Of a DNA stretch of 64,000 nt, positions 55,301 to 64,000 are shown piece by piece. Made by a program: the position numbers and the translations under genes. Numbering within the stretch: position 1 is the stretch's first letter; every line of letters begins with the position of its first letter. The stretch is from Branchiostoma floridae (lineage: Eukaryota; Chordata; Leptocardii; Amphioxiformes; Branchiostomatidae), in NCBI RefSeq assembly GCF_000003815.2, contig NC_049979.1, positions 8,937,120 to 9,001,119 on the forward strand, in the 5' to 3' direction. Below the pieces are notes generated by a model. That model saw only the letters and a program-made list of their open reading frames with translations. It ran no database searches and was not told the DNA's origin.

Positions 55301-56995
55301 TGTTTTCTTTGAACAAAGAAACACGCACTACCGATGTTAATAGAGGGAGCCATCCCCCCTGCCATGCCTGTACTTATTCCCCTATCTTGGCAGATGGACG
55401 ATTCCTGGATATCTCATTCTGATTGGCCAGCGTCATTATCACATATGTGATAATCAAAAATTTAATGCATGGCTGTTACGGCGTCATAACCAGCATGAAA
55501 TGGGGCCTTCTGATTGGCCCACGTCCCCTGGCTATATGATAATATATGTTATGATCTGGTCCTAAAACCAAGTAGATGTAGATTTTTTTTACTTGCACAC
55601 AATACTAGGTAAAGTGCCATGTGTGAGTAGTTTAACATAAGGCTACACACTGCGAAAACATATTGCGTTTTGGCACAAATTTTGCCCTTCTAGTTATCAT
55701 AAAAGCATTCTTTGATTGCCCTTTCGCTCATTTTGCCCTTCTAGTTATCATAAAAGCATTCTTTGATTGCCCTTTCGCTCTTTTTTCTTTCATAAGCAAT
55801 TATCACAAGGCATTTGCATTTTAACAACTGGCACACACCTTCTGCATAGACACATCAACAGTCATTTATACCTGCCCTTGACAGCAAGGCAAAACTAACT
55901 AGTACTGTAAATGCATTTAAGTTTGCAGGGATTTAAATTCCGCGTTAGCGGGAAAACGGCCTTTTGGCGGTGGTTTTAATTTCGCGGTAACACCATGCAC
56001 TGTAGTCTCTTATTTCCATGGAAAAATGTTCGCGGTGGTTTTAAATTCGCGGTGAAGCAGCCGCCGCAAATAACGCGAACATTAAACCACCGCAAAAGTT
56101 TTTGCATTTACAGTATTGCCCGAGAGGTCCCCATAGGTCAGCTGTGCTTCCAAGCCATGCTTGGATTGGAGCAATATAGCATTAATTCAAGTAACCTAAT
56201 GTCACAGATGGCTAGGTGTAATGAAATAGACAAATACCAAACGTTCCAGGGAAAGTGTCTGCTTAAATGTTGGGGTAGTGTAATTGCCCTTGCCCTACTT
56301 AATGCTTGCCTGCCTTTTTTAGCATCATGGTGAACAGGTGGTCTTGTGTGCATACAGCTGGTCACATTACCCATCTTGCTTCATTCATATTGTAAAACAG
56401 TATATTCAATGTATTTTCACCACCAGTGGAAGAAAGCAAACAAAATATTAAACCTTGTTGACCAGATTTCAAGTCTATCATTGTCGTTGTTCTGTACACT
56501 TGAAACTTATGTACACTTTAGATAAGCTCTTATACACATACAGCCAAGAAAGTTTTCAGGTGTGTGTATGCATGTGTGTGTATATGTGTTTGTGTGCAGA
56601 TGTAACATTATGTTATGTGTGTGTATGTGTGTGTGCATATGTGTGCATGTGTGTGAACAGCATAACTTAAGATGAAACATACAATGGTTTATTTCTTCTC
56701 ACACAACACGGTACAGATAGCAGAGTCATTATTAAGACCCTGAATTGCACTACCGCATTACATTTGTTAAAACCTGAAGACAATCATTAAAAACAGGAAT
56801 GGATGGATCCCTGTAAACCAGTATTTCTACACCCATTTGGATACCAACCGTGTAGTGCATGTGTAGAGTATCCCCCTTCTTGGACTTGATGGGGCAGGTC
56901 TCAGCTCGTTTCTTGATGCCTATCTGTACTTTCTGCTCCCCTGCTAGACAGACGGACATCAGGGCTGCCAGCGGCACCAGAACATGGGGCTTCAT
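42279..56995 (-). CDS. FKBP2: FKBP2 (FKBP13-like) ER peptidyl-prolyl cis-trans isomerase; middle exon not found
   Basis: Exons on the - strand: 57005-56849 (ATG at 56995), [missing], 43357-43311, 42761-42726, 42340-42279 (TAG). The N-terminal exon gives a signal peptide (MKPHVLVPLAALMSVCLAGE) then KVQIGIKKRAETCPIKSKKG and DTLHMHYT. The last three exons read MCEKEKRKLVIPPELG, GYGERGAGNKIPG and GATLIFEVELIKIVRKEEL, almost residue for residue the FKBP2 C-terminal half. The end KEEL resembles an ER-retrieval signal. Phases agree (phase 0 after exon 1; 2, 1, 1 later). The segment between HYT and GMCE (about 45 residues, with the FDSS and GQVIKGWDQG motifs) is absent; it may lie in the 45909-46008 gap. 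FKBP2 catalyses prolyl isomerisation of secretory proteins. Confidence 0.88.
43570..45683 (-). mobile_element. 5'-truncated LINE (CR1/L2-like, jockey superfamily) with intact RT ORF
   Basis: The ORF at 45683-43710 has 657 codons. It begins in the linker after the endonuclease domain (CDKKWLNERVKRIIRERTAE), so the endonuclease is missing. Reverse-transcriptase motifs follow: KASGPDNLPTWMLKHYAEDF, VVPIPKFKGATKPSDMRPVS, TLFADMSKAFDRVNH, SGVPQGGVLSPYLFLLF and the catalytic GYADDVGLS. The C-terminal part has LGFIFDNRLSWRDHVRAM, YLSLIRPILEYGHVL and MERVQRRALRIISCGG, and the ORF ends LYNNSA. There are no frameshifts or stops over nearly 2 kb, suggesting a recent insertion. It has the same orientation as FKBP2, whose big intron contains it. 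A 3' tail of about 140 bp follows. The first ATG codons (MYLCIYVYGKVEPRP) are probably host DNA. Confidence 0.88.
45909..46008. other. Assembly gap (100 N, size likely nominal)
   Basis: A 100-N block usually denotes a gap of unknown size. It lies in the FKBP2 big intron, close to where the missing middle exon could be. Confidence 0.99.
46009..48794. other. FKBP2 intron, no gene recognised
   Basis: Several short open frames but no family features or coherent splice structure. A GC-richer patch at about 47030-47290 contains an RFX X-box-like GTTGCCATGGCGAC (47047-47060). Confidence 0.4.
48799..48960. repeat. 22-bp minisatellite, about 7 units
   Basis: Unit ATCATATCCTGGAGACCTGC-CA with single-base variants (TTCTGG, TCCAGG). 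Intronic. Confidence 0.85.
48961..53776. other. FKBP2 intron, no gene recognised
   Basis: Scattered open frames of up to 106 codons without recognisable domains. No element boundaries identified. Confidence 0.4.
53777..53949. repeat. Large foldback palindrome (hairpin, arms about 80 bp)
   Basis: GTTAATGAC at 53777 pairs with GTCATTAAC at 53949. The arms contain TATGGTGTCATAACGCCTGG and TCCTTTGCTATAACCACC with their exact complements, and an inner ATAAAACCACC/GGTGGTTTTAT pair around a loop AGTGAGCGAAGCGAACG. Mismatches are few and confined to the outer part. It ends 3 bp before the terminal inverted repeat of the element at 53952-55544. Confidence 0.85.
53965..54098. repeat. 130-bp direct repeat, copy 1
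   Basis: From AAACTGACCCATTTAAGCGA to GTTGTCCCTACAAA. On the - strand it contains an AATAAA, so it may be the 3' end of the element's transcript. Confidence 0.85.
54090..55070 (-). pseudogene. KIAA1958/Crypton-like recombinase fragment, interrupted
   Basis: Upstream part (about 55070-54905): QRFSALDSNELDELEHGRVE then TVWGVK, the start of the N-terminal SAM-like/core-binding region in this family. The downstream part begins at an acceptor-like tttcag (about 54522): WLQERDHDTAFEQLPPEELA then LLRQFYGEVRKDDGTPYAKA, RAAIHRHL and ILKDTEFQAANNLY. After GVLN the frame is lost, and a frame shifted by one base continues LKRDGKDTCKSYPPILASDL and RKMFETKTLSVDNLL. Between the two parts sit 240 bp of AT-rich DNA and one copy of the 130-bp repeat. 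The catalytic C-terminal tyrosine-recombinase region is absent, so the copy is not functional. Confidence 0.7.
54770..54904. repeat. 130-bp direct repeat, copy 2
   Basis: Essentially identical to the copy 805 bp upstream, including ATAATACATACATCCTTTAT. It interrupts the recombinase-like coding region between TVWGVK and WLQERD. Confidence 0.85.
55680..55781. repeat. 51-bp perfect tandem duplication
   Basis: TTTTGCCCTTCTAGTTATCA through CCTTTCGCTC, twice without changes, indicating a very recent event. Confidence 0.85.
55903..56115. mobile_element. MITE of the TACTGTAAATGCA family (213 bp, complete)
   Basis: Begins TACTGTAAATGCATTTAAGT and ends TTTTTGCATTTACAGTA. The interior has repeated CGCGGTGGTTTTAA motifs. 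Other copies: 36962-37161 and 29584-29726. Confidence 0.8.
56560..56665. repeat. (TG)n-rich microsatellite
   Basis: Interrupted GTGTGTGTATG tract, giving spurious Cys/Val-rich ORFs. Confidence 0.85.
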
Positions 56996-57005
56996 CTTGG
57001 AGGAT
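56849..57005 (-). CDS. FKBP2: FKBP2 N-terminal coding exon
   Basis: Acceptor tgtttgcag precedes ATCCTCCAAG and ATG (56995). The exon encodes the signal peptide and first 49 residues and ends CACTACACG before a GTTGGT donor. The residues CPIKSKKGDTLHMHYT match FKBP2 orthologues. An acceptor before the start codon implies a noncoding first exon further upstream. Confidence 0.85.
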
Positions 57006-57090
57006 CTGCAAACATTGAAACGTAAATAAATCAAGGGAAAGAAATTGTTTTTTTCAAGAAGCATGTCCTGTTATCTTCCTTTACCAAGGC

Positions 57091-57180
57091 ATATATATAT
57101 ATATATATATGTATGAACTTTATTGTATGACAATTGTACAAGGTACAATGCATGGCAATAACTACTACACAAAATATCAT
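57091..57180 (-). mobile_element. Possible LINE 3' end with (TA)n tail
   Basis: A (TA)n microsatellite is followed by TTTATTGTATGACAATTGTA, the look of a LINE 3' terminus on the - strand ending in simple repeats. No coding part is seen. Confidence 0.3.
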
Positions 57181-57369
57181 TGTATACAGTAAAACATCCT
57201 ATGTACTATAACAATACAGACTAGATCTATCATACATTTCGACTTAATGTTTCAATCGTGTAGGGCTTAGGCCTAATCATGATTGATATTTGGATATGTG
57301 TGGCACAGGTCTATCCAAATGTAATATCTCTATAGACAGTACTGGTATCTACAACAAATTTTCGGGACC

Positions 57370-57700
57370 AATAAAAGCAGCAGTTTCTTTCATTGCAAAA
57401 AGCAAGAATCGGGTAACACTGGCTGAGTATCCTGGAAGGCCAAACCATTAAATGAAAAACAAATAACTTAGATAAATAAATAAATATATGTATTATAAAC
57501 ATTAAAATACCATTTTTTTCCCTGGAAGGCCAAACCATTAAATGAAAAACAAGTAGATAAATAAATAAACACAGCAACAATTGTATCATAAGCATTGAAA
57601 CACCACCATTTTTCCTGACAAAGCTATACGGTCTGTATATACACATTTTAACATTCATTTCTGTTCCTTCTTTTTCCCCTTTTTCAGTAGTGTGATCCTT
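57370..57700. repeat. Dispersed repeat, copy 1 (contains an internal duplication)
   Basis: GCAGTTTCTTTCATTGCAAA through CATTTCTGTTCCTTC. The segment CCTGGAAGGCCAAACCATTA occurs twice inside it (about 57430 and 57521). Confidence 0.7.
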
Positions 57701-58135
57701 TGCCAAGTGACATCAACCCATGTTTATTATAGCCTGGACAGAAACATGGCACTCCATCTATTTCCTGTGGATGGGCCCTGGAGAGAACCTTCTAATTTTA
57801 ATAAAACACAAAAGCCCTACAGCCAATAACATTATCTGTACGCAACAAATCAGAACCACTCAGATCATGATAGATCTAACCCTAAACATTAAACAGCAGT
57901 TCTGTATGGTCGTTTATGAATCAATCATCTCTGCCTGAATGCAGAATGACCAGACAGAAGATGGAGGAGTGCATGTAGGGGATGATGTGACAGGGTCAGA
58001 TGTAACAGATTTCTCCCAGGTGTACCTGACCATTCATCACACCTGTCACAGAAGCTGATTAGGAAGGCATGCAGGATCAGTCAGAGTCTTGTGTGTTGGT
58101 ATTACCTGGAGCCATTCATACAGGTTTGTTCAACT

Positions 58136-58370
58136 GCTGTAGCAGTTTCTTTCATTGCAAAAAGAAACAATTGTGTAGCCCTAGTTGTGTATCCTGGAAG
58201 GCCAAACCATCAAATGAAATACAAGTGTATAAATAAATAAATACAGCAACAATTGTATCATAAACATAAAAACACCACCATTTTCCTGACAAATCTATAA
58301 GGTATTTATATACATATTTTAACATTCATCTCTGTTCATTCTTTTTCCCCCTTTTTATTTTATCCCATTT
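58136..58370. repeat. Dispersed repeat, copy 2
   Basis: Same order of blocks as 57370-57700 (GCAGTTTCTTTCATTGCAAA, CCTGGAAGGCCAAACCATCA, CAGCAACAATTGTATCATAA, ACATTCATCTCTGTTC) with one internal copy only. Confidence 0.7.
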
Positions 58371-59293
58371 ATACAAAGGATAAACTACAGGTAAATGTCT
58401 TTAAAAAAACATTCTAGTGTGTTAAGCACTTTTCAGTTGTGACAACACCATTTAAAACCTGGCTCGGTCATACCAATGACTTTCTCTGGTTAGCACTCAG
58501 CACTTGCAAGAAAGAGTGCATAATCAGTTGGACACACACCACTACCCGACTAGCCCCTATTTTAGTGGCCTTGTGTGGCCCAAGGGCTATAGAAATGCAG
58601 GATACATGTAGGCACCAAAGGAGTAGGGAGAATATTAACTGATTCAGCGCTATCAACAGTATTATTGACATCTTGACTTGACTTGAACTCCACACTGTCA
58701 AATCTGAAGAGAATCTCACAAGTAATAAATCCCAACAAAAACATATAAATATACAATGCATTGTGAGTGCAAAGTGATGGGCATTTGTACACTTGTTCAA
58801 GGATGTTGTGATCTTATGCAGTCAACCTTCCTAAAATAGCGTGCAGAGGCATCCATGAAGTGAAAGGAAAAACAATTCTGGTGTAAAAGTGAAAGTTGGC
58901 AAAGTCACATGATCACATCATGTTTGCAGTTTGTTGATTACACAAGTACACATATAGTGATGTAGATATAACATTAAATTGTCTCTCCATTGTGGTGAAA
59001 ACAATATGCATGGGAAAGCATCTCATTACATTGCACTGCATTCAAAAATTAACAATATACAGAATGAGACAATTGATTTTGTTTATTGATTTTCCACCCT
59101 AATCAGAGTGGAGTCACACAAGTGGTGTTGCCTAACAAACAGCTGATGCTGGCAGTATAAACAGTACCTGTGCCCTGTATCCTGCTTAACTGACTCTCTG
59201 CCAACTTCCCCACCAGTATCTAGTCATGCAAACTTGTTGTCCCTCTCTCTGGTGTCCTGGATTATTCCAAGGTATATGTATGTCCAATAACAC

Positions 59294-59668
59294 TTAGGTC
59301 CAATCTAGACACAGTTTTTACCGATATCTGTGGACATGTCGGAAGGGATCTGGAACGTTGGCCGCGGGACACCCGTGGCGCTTGCAGTCATAAACAGCTA
59401 TATAGCTTAATGAGCCCGCGTTATATGCTAATGAGCCCTCCCAAAGTCAGGATGCATCTACACGCGCGCGGAAGTTGTCAGGGACCCCTGCTAAGCTATC
59501 GGGGACCCCTGATAAGCTATCAGGCGAATGCTATGGACCTTTCGGGAGAAATTCTGCCGATATCTTTATGGCGATATTGCAGTTCCATCTAGACGCTGAA
59601 AAAAACCTGTCGGCAAGAGGTTGTCGGCTCACAGATATCGGGAAAAACTGTGTCTAGATCGTGCCTAA
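59294..59668. mobile_element. MITE with about 42-bp terminal inverted repeats
   Basis: TTAGGTCCAATCTAGACACA then GTTTTTACCGATATCTGTG at the left is mirrored by CACAGATATCGGGAAAAACT and GTGTCTAGATCGTGCCTAA at the right. Length 375 bp. The interior has GGGACCCCTGATAAGCTATC-type short direct repeats. Confidence 0.75.
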
Positions 59669-61945
59669 GACAAATACCACAGAGTCATACAAGTTTACCT
59701 CTTGTGCTACACTGCCTCTAAAACCAAAACTGGCAAAACATGACCTCTTCCATTCAGAAGAGGTAAAAGTGCAATACATGGGACTGTGTTAGCCTTCATT
59801 TGTCTACATCAAGTAGGTAAAAATCATTAGAATACTAGTAAACATATCATGCTTATAAATCAATGCTTAATCATATGCCACACATATTTGTGAAAGCTGG
59901 GTTGAATCTAGAAATAAACTTCAAAGTAAATGGCAAAAAATCTCAATTTAGCAAGATCTTATAATGAGTCTTTAGAGGGTGATTACCCCTCTGTTTGCTT
60001 CAGGCAATCTAACTTCAGATGGGCCGTGACATCCAAAAACCATTTCTCATCAATTCTACTTTTTGCCTTATGCTTCAGAACCTGCAAAACATGTTTCAAA
60101 ACAACTTCATGGCTTTTGATTCCATTTTTTTCAGTCATTTGTAAAACTAATAGTGACAGTCAATGTTGCCATATGCATTGGGTAAAAAAGAAAAGTTATG
60201 AATGGAACAATAAGCGATATGACTTACTAAATTACATCCTATCTTCCCAAATCCAAATGTTTCCAGGATTGCAATTTTTCTCAACAAAATTATTCTTATA
60301 AAACAGACATGAGGTAAATTTTAAAACTGCTGTTTTGCCCTCCACTTATCTTATCCAGTACCGCTCTAATATTCAGTACTACGGTAGTTCTCTGCCCTCG
60401 TTAGTATGTCAAGTGTTATTAGATGTATGATGCTGATGATGCATGACAGGGAATCAGGCCCTTGAGAGTACCAACTGGGGGTAAGACTTGAGCCTAGCCA
60501 ATCGGTTCCACATCTACAGTTGCATCTGTGTCTGTATCACAGGCACATGGCACAGCAGCAGCAAGTTATATCACATTGAACAACATACTAGTAACGCTTG
60601 GTCTTATGCCAAATATAAATACATGTAGTAAAGAAAAATTCATATTCCTTATGCAACTAGATAAATCATGTAATATTGATTACATCTGCACTATGTTTAT
60701 AACTGTCTTAAGAAGCGAGAAGAAGTTGAACCTGTACATAATAGCATGAAGTAGACTCTGTAGATGTAGATGTGGAAGCATACATTGTACCATTTTTCTT
60801 ATCACTACGACCTGTGTGCTTGTTTGAGCATAAATGTACAATAAATTCATTATCATTATCATTATCACTATTTTATTCTCTAAGCAGAGGTTTCTGTCCA
60901 GAGCTCATAGCTATCACAATTTTACCTGGAGGAAGGCAAACATAATACAAAATGTAAATGATTCACTGGAATGTCATATGTAGCTATGAGTCTAAAGTAT
61001 CAAACTTTCATCATGGAGAATGCCTCAGTTCTTTCATTTGATTGGATGTCATCCTGCTAATGTTTACATAAACTTAAATGGTTGAATGATTACCAGAGTG
61101 GACAAACCCTAACATTGACGGTCTGCTCTGCCATGTTTTCCTTTGATATTGTCTTGAGTCAGAAAATATCGTGAGTTTTATACCGCAACATCTGCTTGCA
61201 TCCTTCTTCATCTTCATTTCCGTACCCTATCATCTACTTATACAGGTCACAAGTGCTGATTTGCCTCAGATTAGAGGGTACATTGTAAGAACTTCACTGC
61301 AGCTCCTAATGGGAATAAAAACTTAGGGAAACAAAGGTCAACGATTCATGACTCTATAATTGCTTGTTAATTTGATGAGCCATGACTAACTCTGGGGACC
61401 AGTTCAGGGTACCTAAGGGGCTAGGGAGGCTTCACTGTGCATGGGCAGAAATTTTGCCCTAGTGTATGTAGTACTTCCAAGTTTGTTTCTTCATGTGTAA
61501 ATCTTAAAAGGCTTTTCCCACCTACTGCTGTGTTCTGCCTCCTCATCTGCTACCGGTACTTCAAATTTCCTGCTTCCAGAATAAACTAGTCTTGAGGGTC
61601 CTTCTTAAACTCAATGAAAACCAAATACAATGTATATCTTGTTGGTTCTGACAAATAACTTGTGTCTGTATGAAATCAAGCATATTAGCTTCTCATATCG
61701 AATAAGTACATGGATTTTTTGCTCAGTCAAAACTATTTAGTCACTTTGGCCACACATTTCCAACTCTCCGAGCACAAAGAGTGTACAGGCACGCACAAGT
61801 TCACCGAATCCCCAAAGCTATAAGTAAATCCATCAATCGAAATATCGTTACACTCAATTGTTTATGGCGCACGACTGGAGGATTGCACACTGGGGAGCTG
61901 TAGTGGGGAGGGGAGGGAACCTCACTTGGCGACAAGCTTGCACCT
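59669..61945. other. Intergenic or upstream intron, no gene recognised
   Basis: Short ORFs without domains. A single (ATTATC)n tract is the only defined element. Confidence 0.35.
60825..60872. repeat. (ATTATC)n tract, possible LINE 3' tail
   Basis: AATAAATTCATTATCATTAT with further ATTATC units follows CATAAATGTAC, a common pattern for LINE 3' ends. No coding part seen. Confidence 0.35.
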
Positions 61946-62208
61946 GCCAGTGGCGCTAGCCTCTGCTGTAGTCTTCAAACGGGGCTGTTTTTTATTTATT
62001 GGGGGGGGGGGGGTGCTGGTTCTAGATCCTCAACATTGGCTAGGTTTTCTTATACCAGGGCAAACCCCTTTCCATGGCAAACTCCCCTCCTCCACAAACT
62101 CCCTTTCTCAGCAGAAGAGAACCTAGCTGTTAAAAATCACGAACCAGCGCCCCCAATGATAAAAACCAGCCCCGTTAGAAGACTGCAACGGAGGCTACAG
62201 TGGCACCC
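61946..62208. mobile_element. Foldback MITE with about 70-bp imperfect terminal repeats
   Basis: Left: TGGCGCTAGCCTCTGCTGTA, GTCTTCAAACGGGGCTG, poly-G (62001-62013), TGCTGGTTC. Right: GAACCAGCGCCCCCAATG, CAGCCCCGTTAGAAGACTGC, GGAGGCTACAGTGGCAC. The arms pair over most of their length. Confidence 0.75.
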
Positions 62209-64000
62209 GTTATCACACTGATGAAGGTAAAGAACAAGACTCCACTCAAGTTTACGAATTCTGAATGTTAACTTAGGATCACTGAAGAAGGATGTTGGAA
62301 CTGAATGATGAGGGCATCTGAAATATCTGTTATTTCTCAGAATTTTTTTCCAGAGTATGGATTGAATTAAATACATTTTCAATCATTCCTGGATGCCTAA
62401 CTTCCAAAAAATACAAGAAAAGTAGTGGAAACTGGACAAACAGGTTGAAGAATTTTCCAGAGCAGTTAGCCAGCCATAGACTAGAGGTACTGAAGGTCAA
62501 ATGAATTTCTCTCCAAGGAAGTGTCTCTACTTTGTGCCAATTTTGTATTACTTTTTTTAAAAAATCCAAAAGGAAGTTTGGGAGTGCATCATTAAGGATG
62601 CTAAGAGATGATTTCCACCAAGGAGCCACATACATTTGTCTAGATATTATGATGTGTGACTTATCAAATTTATCGTTAGGGTGGCTATCATTTCTACAAG
62701 CTTGTTTGTTACATTCATATCACTGCAGTCTACACATTTCCCCTCTCCGTCACTACCTGACATAACGTTGATTTATGGCCCAGTTAAGGTTATCGATGAC
62801 TGACAGATGAACCCCAAGAGGCCTTTCAGGGGACCATTACCCTGATAGGGACCTTCTGGTGCAGAGGTGGTACTTTGCAGGGGGTTCAGTGCATCATTTT
62901 GTGGCCAGTGGCAAAAACAAATCATCTCCTGCACCTGTAGTATAACACACAAGGGAAGGATGTGCATCATTAGATACAAGTAATAAGAATCCTCCTATAT
63001 GGTATGTTCTGCAGGTGCACTGTCTATTCTAGTATTAGCCTGAGGAGGCTTTTAAAGAAATAACCGAGTTCACAATTGTGTATTACTGCACAATCATACT
63101 ACACATTTCTGTAAGGCCAGATTTCCATTCAACAGCAATTGTCGAATAACCTTACAGCAACCAAAATTGGATATATACAACCAAGATGGTTATATGAGAT
63201 TCATATAGCCTCCTTGGTACAAACATTGATTTCATAATTGGAATATGATAGATGAAAAAGTATGATATCATAGATAACACTAAACATAAAAGAATCTGTT
63301 CTTTTTATGTGATTCATTGACCAATCTATTATGTTTATAGATACACTGCATAACAAATTTCCAACCCACCCAAAGCTAGAGGAGTTCTACTGAATATTAA
63401 TTAACATCTCCACAGCAACACAAACAACACAGATTAAATTATGCTGATTGCAATTTTCTTTCCTTGCCCAAAATTCATCAGCTCTCTGGGAGGTCCCTAA
63501 TTAGCTGACTCGTGTGTAAGTGTAACTGATTTCATCTAGACTACTCTAGACTGGGCAATGCATGTAAGGCCCCCTTTCCACTAGATGGTGATCACTGAGC
63601 AACCAACAATACACGACTAAAACTGGATTTGTGGGAACCTTCATTTCATAATTGGAACATGATGCACAATGTGAAAGTATGATTATAAGACAATGAAACA
63701 CACTACATGTAAAAGTGAAAATGTGTTATCTAGTCAAATTTTTGGCTACTGCTACTGGGAGGTTGCAGCCCACTCACAGTAACTTAACAGTGTAACTTAC
63801 ATTATATAGTTGAAAGGGGGTGTGTCAATGTGTAACCATGTTGTGAGAGACATTCAGATCTCTAGACTAGAAAGAGAAAAGAAAATGTCATGATCATACT
63901 GATGTTCGTTGTGGTCCAGAATTCCAAACAAAAAAATCACTGTCTAATGTATTTTCTGTGAAATTGGATACCTGCAAACAGTTATTGCCTAACAGATTTT
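62209..64000. other. No gene recognised
   Basis: AT-rich. Two diverged blocks sharing TTTCATAATTGGAA and AAAGTATGAT (63228-63290 and 63640-63700) suggest an old duplication or two copies of an unnamed repeat. Confidence 0.35.

Larger units (their letters stand above)
53952..55544 (-). mobile_element. DNA element with 15-bp terminal inverted repeats carrying a KIAA1958/Crypton-like ORF
   Basis: TATTATCATATAGCC (53952-53966) and GGCTATATGATAATA (55530-55544) are exact inverted copies. Between them, on the - strand, lies a broken coding region related to the tyrosine-recombinase-like family known from Crypton elements and the ZMYM/QRICH1/KIAA1958 proteins, plus two copies of a 130-bp direct repeat (53965-54098 and 54770-54904). 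Two TCTGATTGGCC CCAAT-like boxes and a perfect 20-bp palindrome (55434-55453) near the right end could be its promoter. Classification is an inference: Cryptons usually lack terminal inverted repeats. Confidence 0.55.
57181..59293. other. Upstream of FKBP2 coding start; no gene recognised outside repeats
   Basis: Apart from the two repeat copies, no exon or promoter cluster is supported. A noncoding FKBP2 exon may lie here or beyond. Confidence 0.35.

Noticed and set aside
56455-56670. Cys/Val-rich 71-codon ORF
   Set aside because: Microsatellite (TG)n translation.

Overview
The window is animal (metazoan) nuclear DNA: short phased exons in long introns, canonical GT-AG (and two GC-AG) splice sites, long 3' UTRs with AATAAA signals, and introns full of MITEs, tRNA-derived SINEs, LINE pieces and minisatellites. 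Gene content (aftiphilin, SERTAD, FKBP2, a patched-domain protein, an F-box/LRR protein) and the repeat style suggest a deuterostome invertebrate, most likely an amphioxus (Branchiostoma). The species is an inference, not read from a marker gene. Two assembly gaps are present (30646-31468 and 45909-46008).

Layout. (1) 1-3.7 kb: last coding exon and long 3' UTR of a probable aftiphilin gene, + strand. (2) 4.4-14.9 kb: a SERTA-domain transcriptional co-regulator closest to SERTAD2, + strand, with a GC-rich promoter and 5' exon near 5.3-5.55 kb, a 4.9 kb intron, one coding exon (10415-11224) and a long 3' UTR ending near the AATAAA at 14920. AFTPH and SERTAD2 are also neighbours in human, so this looks like conserved microsynteny. 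(3) 16.8-17.8 kb: a MITE-like element. (4) 18.1-31.8 kb: a patched-domain (PTCHD3-type, sterol-sensing-domain/RND fold) membrane protein on the + strand. I could trace 21 coding exons in phase, with one unresolved boundary, one frameshift and one exon probably lost in the gap. (5) 32.3-40.2 kb: an F-box plus leucine-rich-repeat protein on the - strand, tail-to-tail with the patched gene. (6) 41.3-57.0 kb: FKBP2 (ER peptidyl-prolyl isomerase) on the - strand, with a 13.5 kb intron holding a LINE with an intact 657-residue reverse-transcriptase ORF, a Crypton/KIAA1958-like element with terminal inverted repeats beside a large foldback hairpin, and several minisatellites. (7) 57-64 kb: upstream of the FKBP2 coding start; only repeats and MITE-like foldbacks recognised.

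The genes have unrelated cellular jobs: clathrin-linked trafficking, E2F/cell-cycle transcription, membrane sterol/ligand handling, ubiquitin ligase targeting and ER protein folding. This is ordinary animal gene neighbourhood, not an operon or a defence system. The most unusual structures are the element at 53.8-55.5 kb, the tandem repeat that copies a splice acceptor in the F-box gene (35.3-35.6 kb), and one minisatellite family recurring in several introns of the patched gene.
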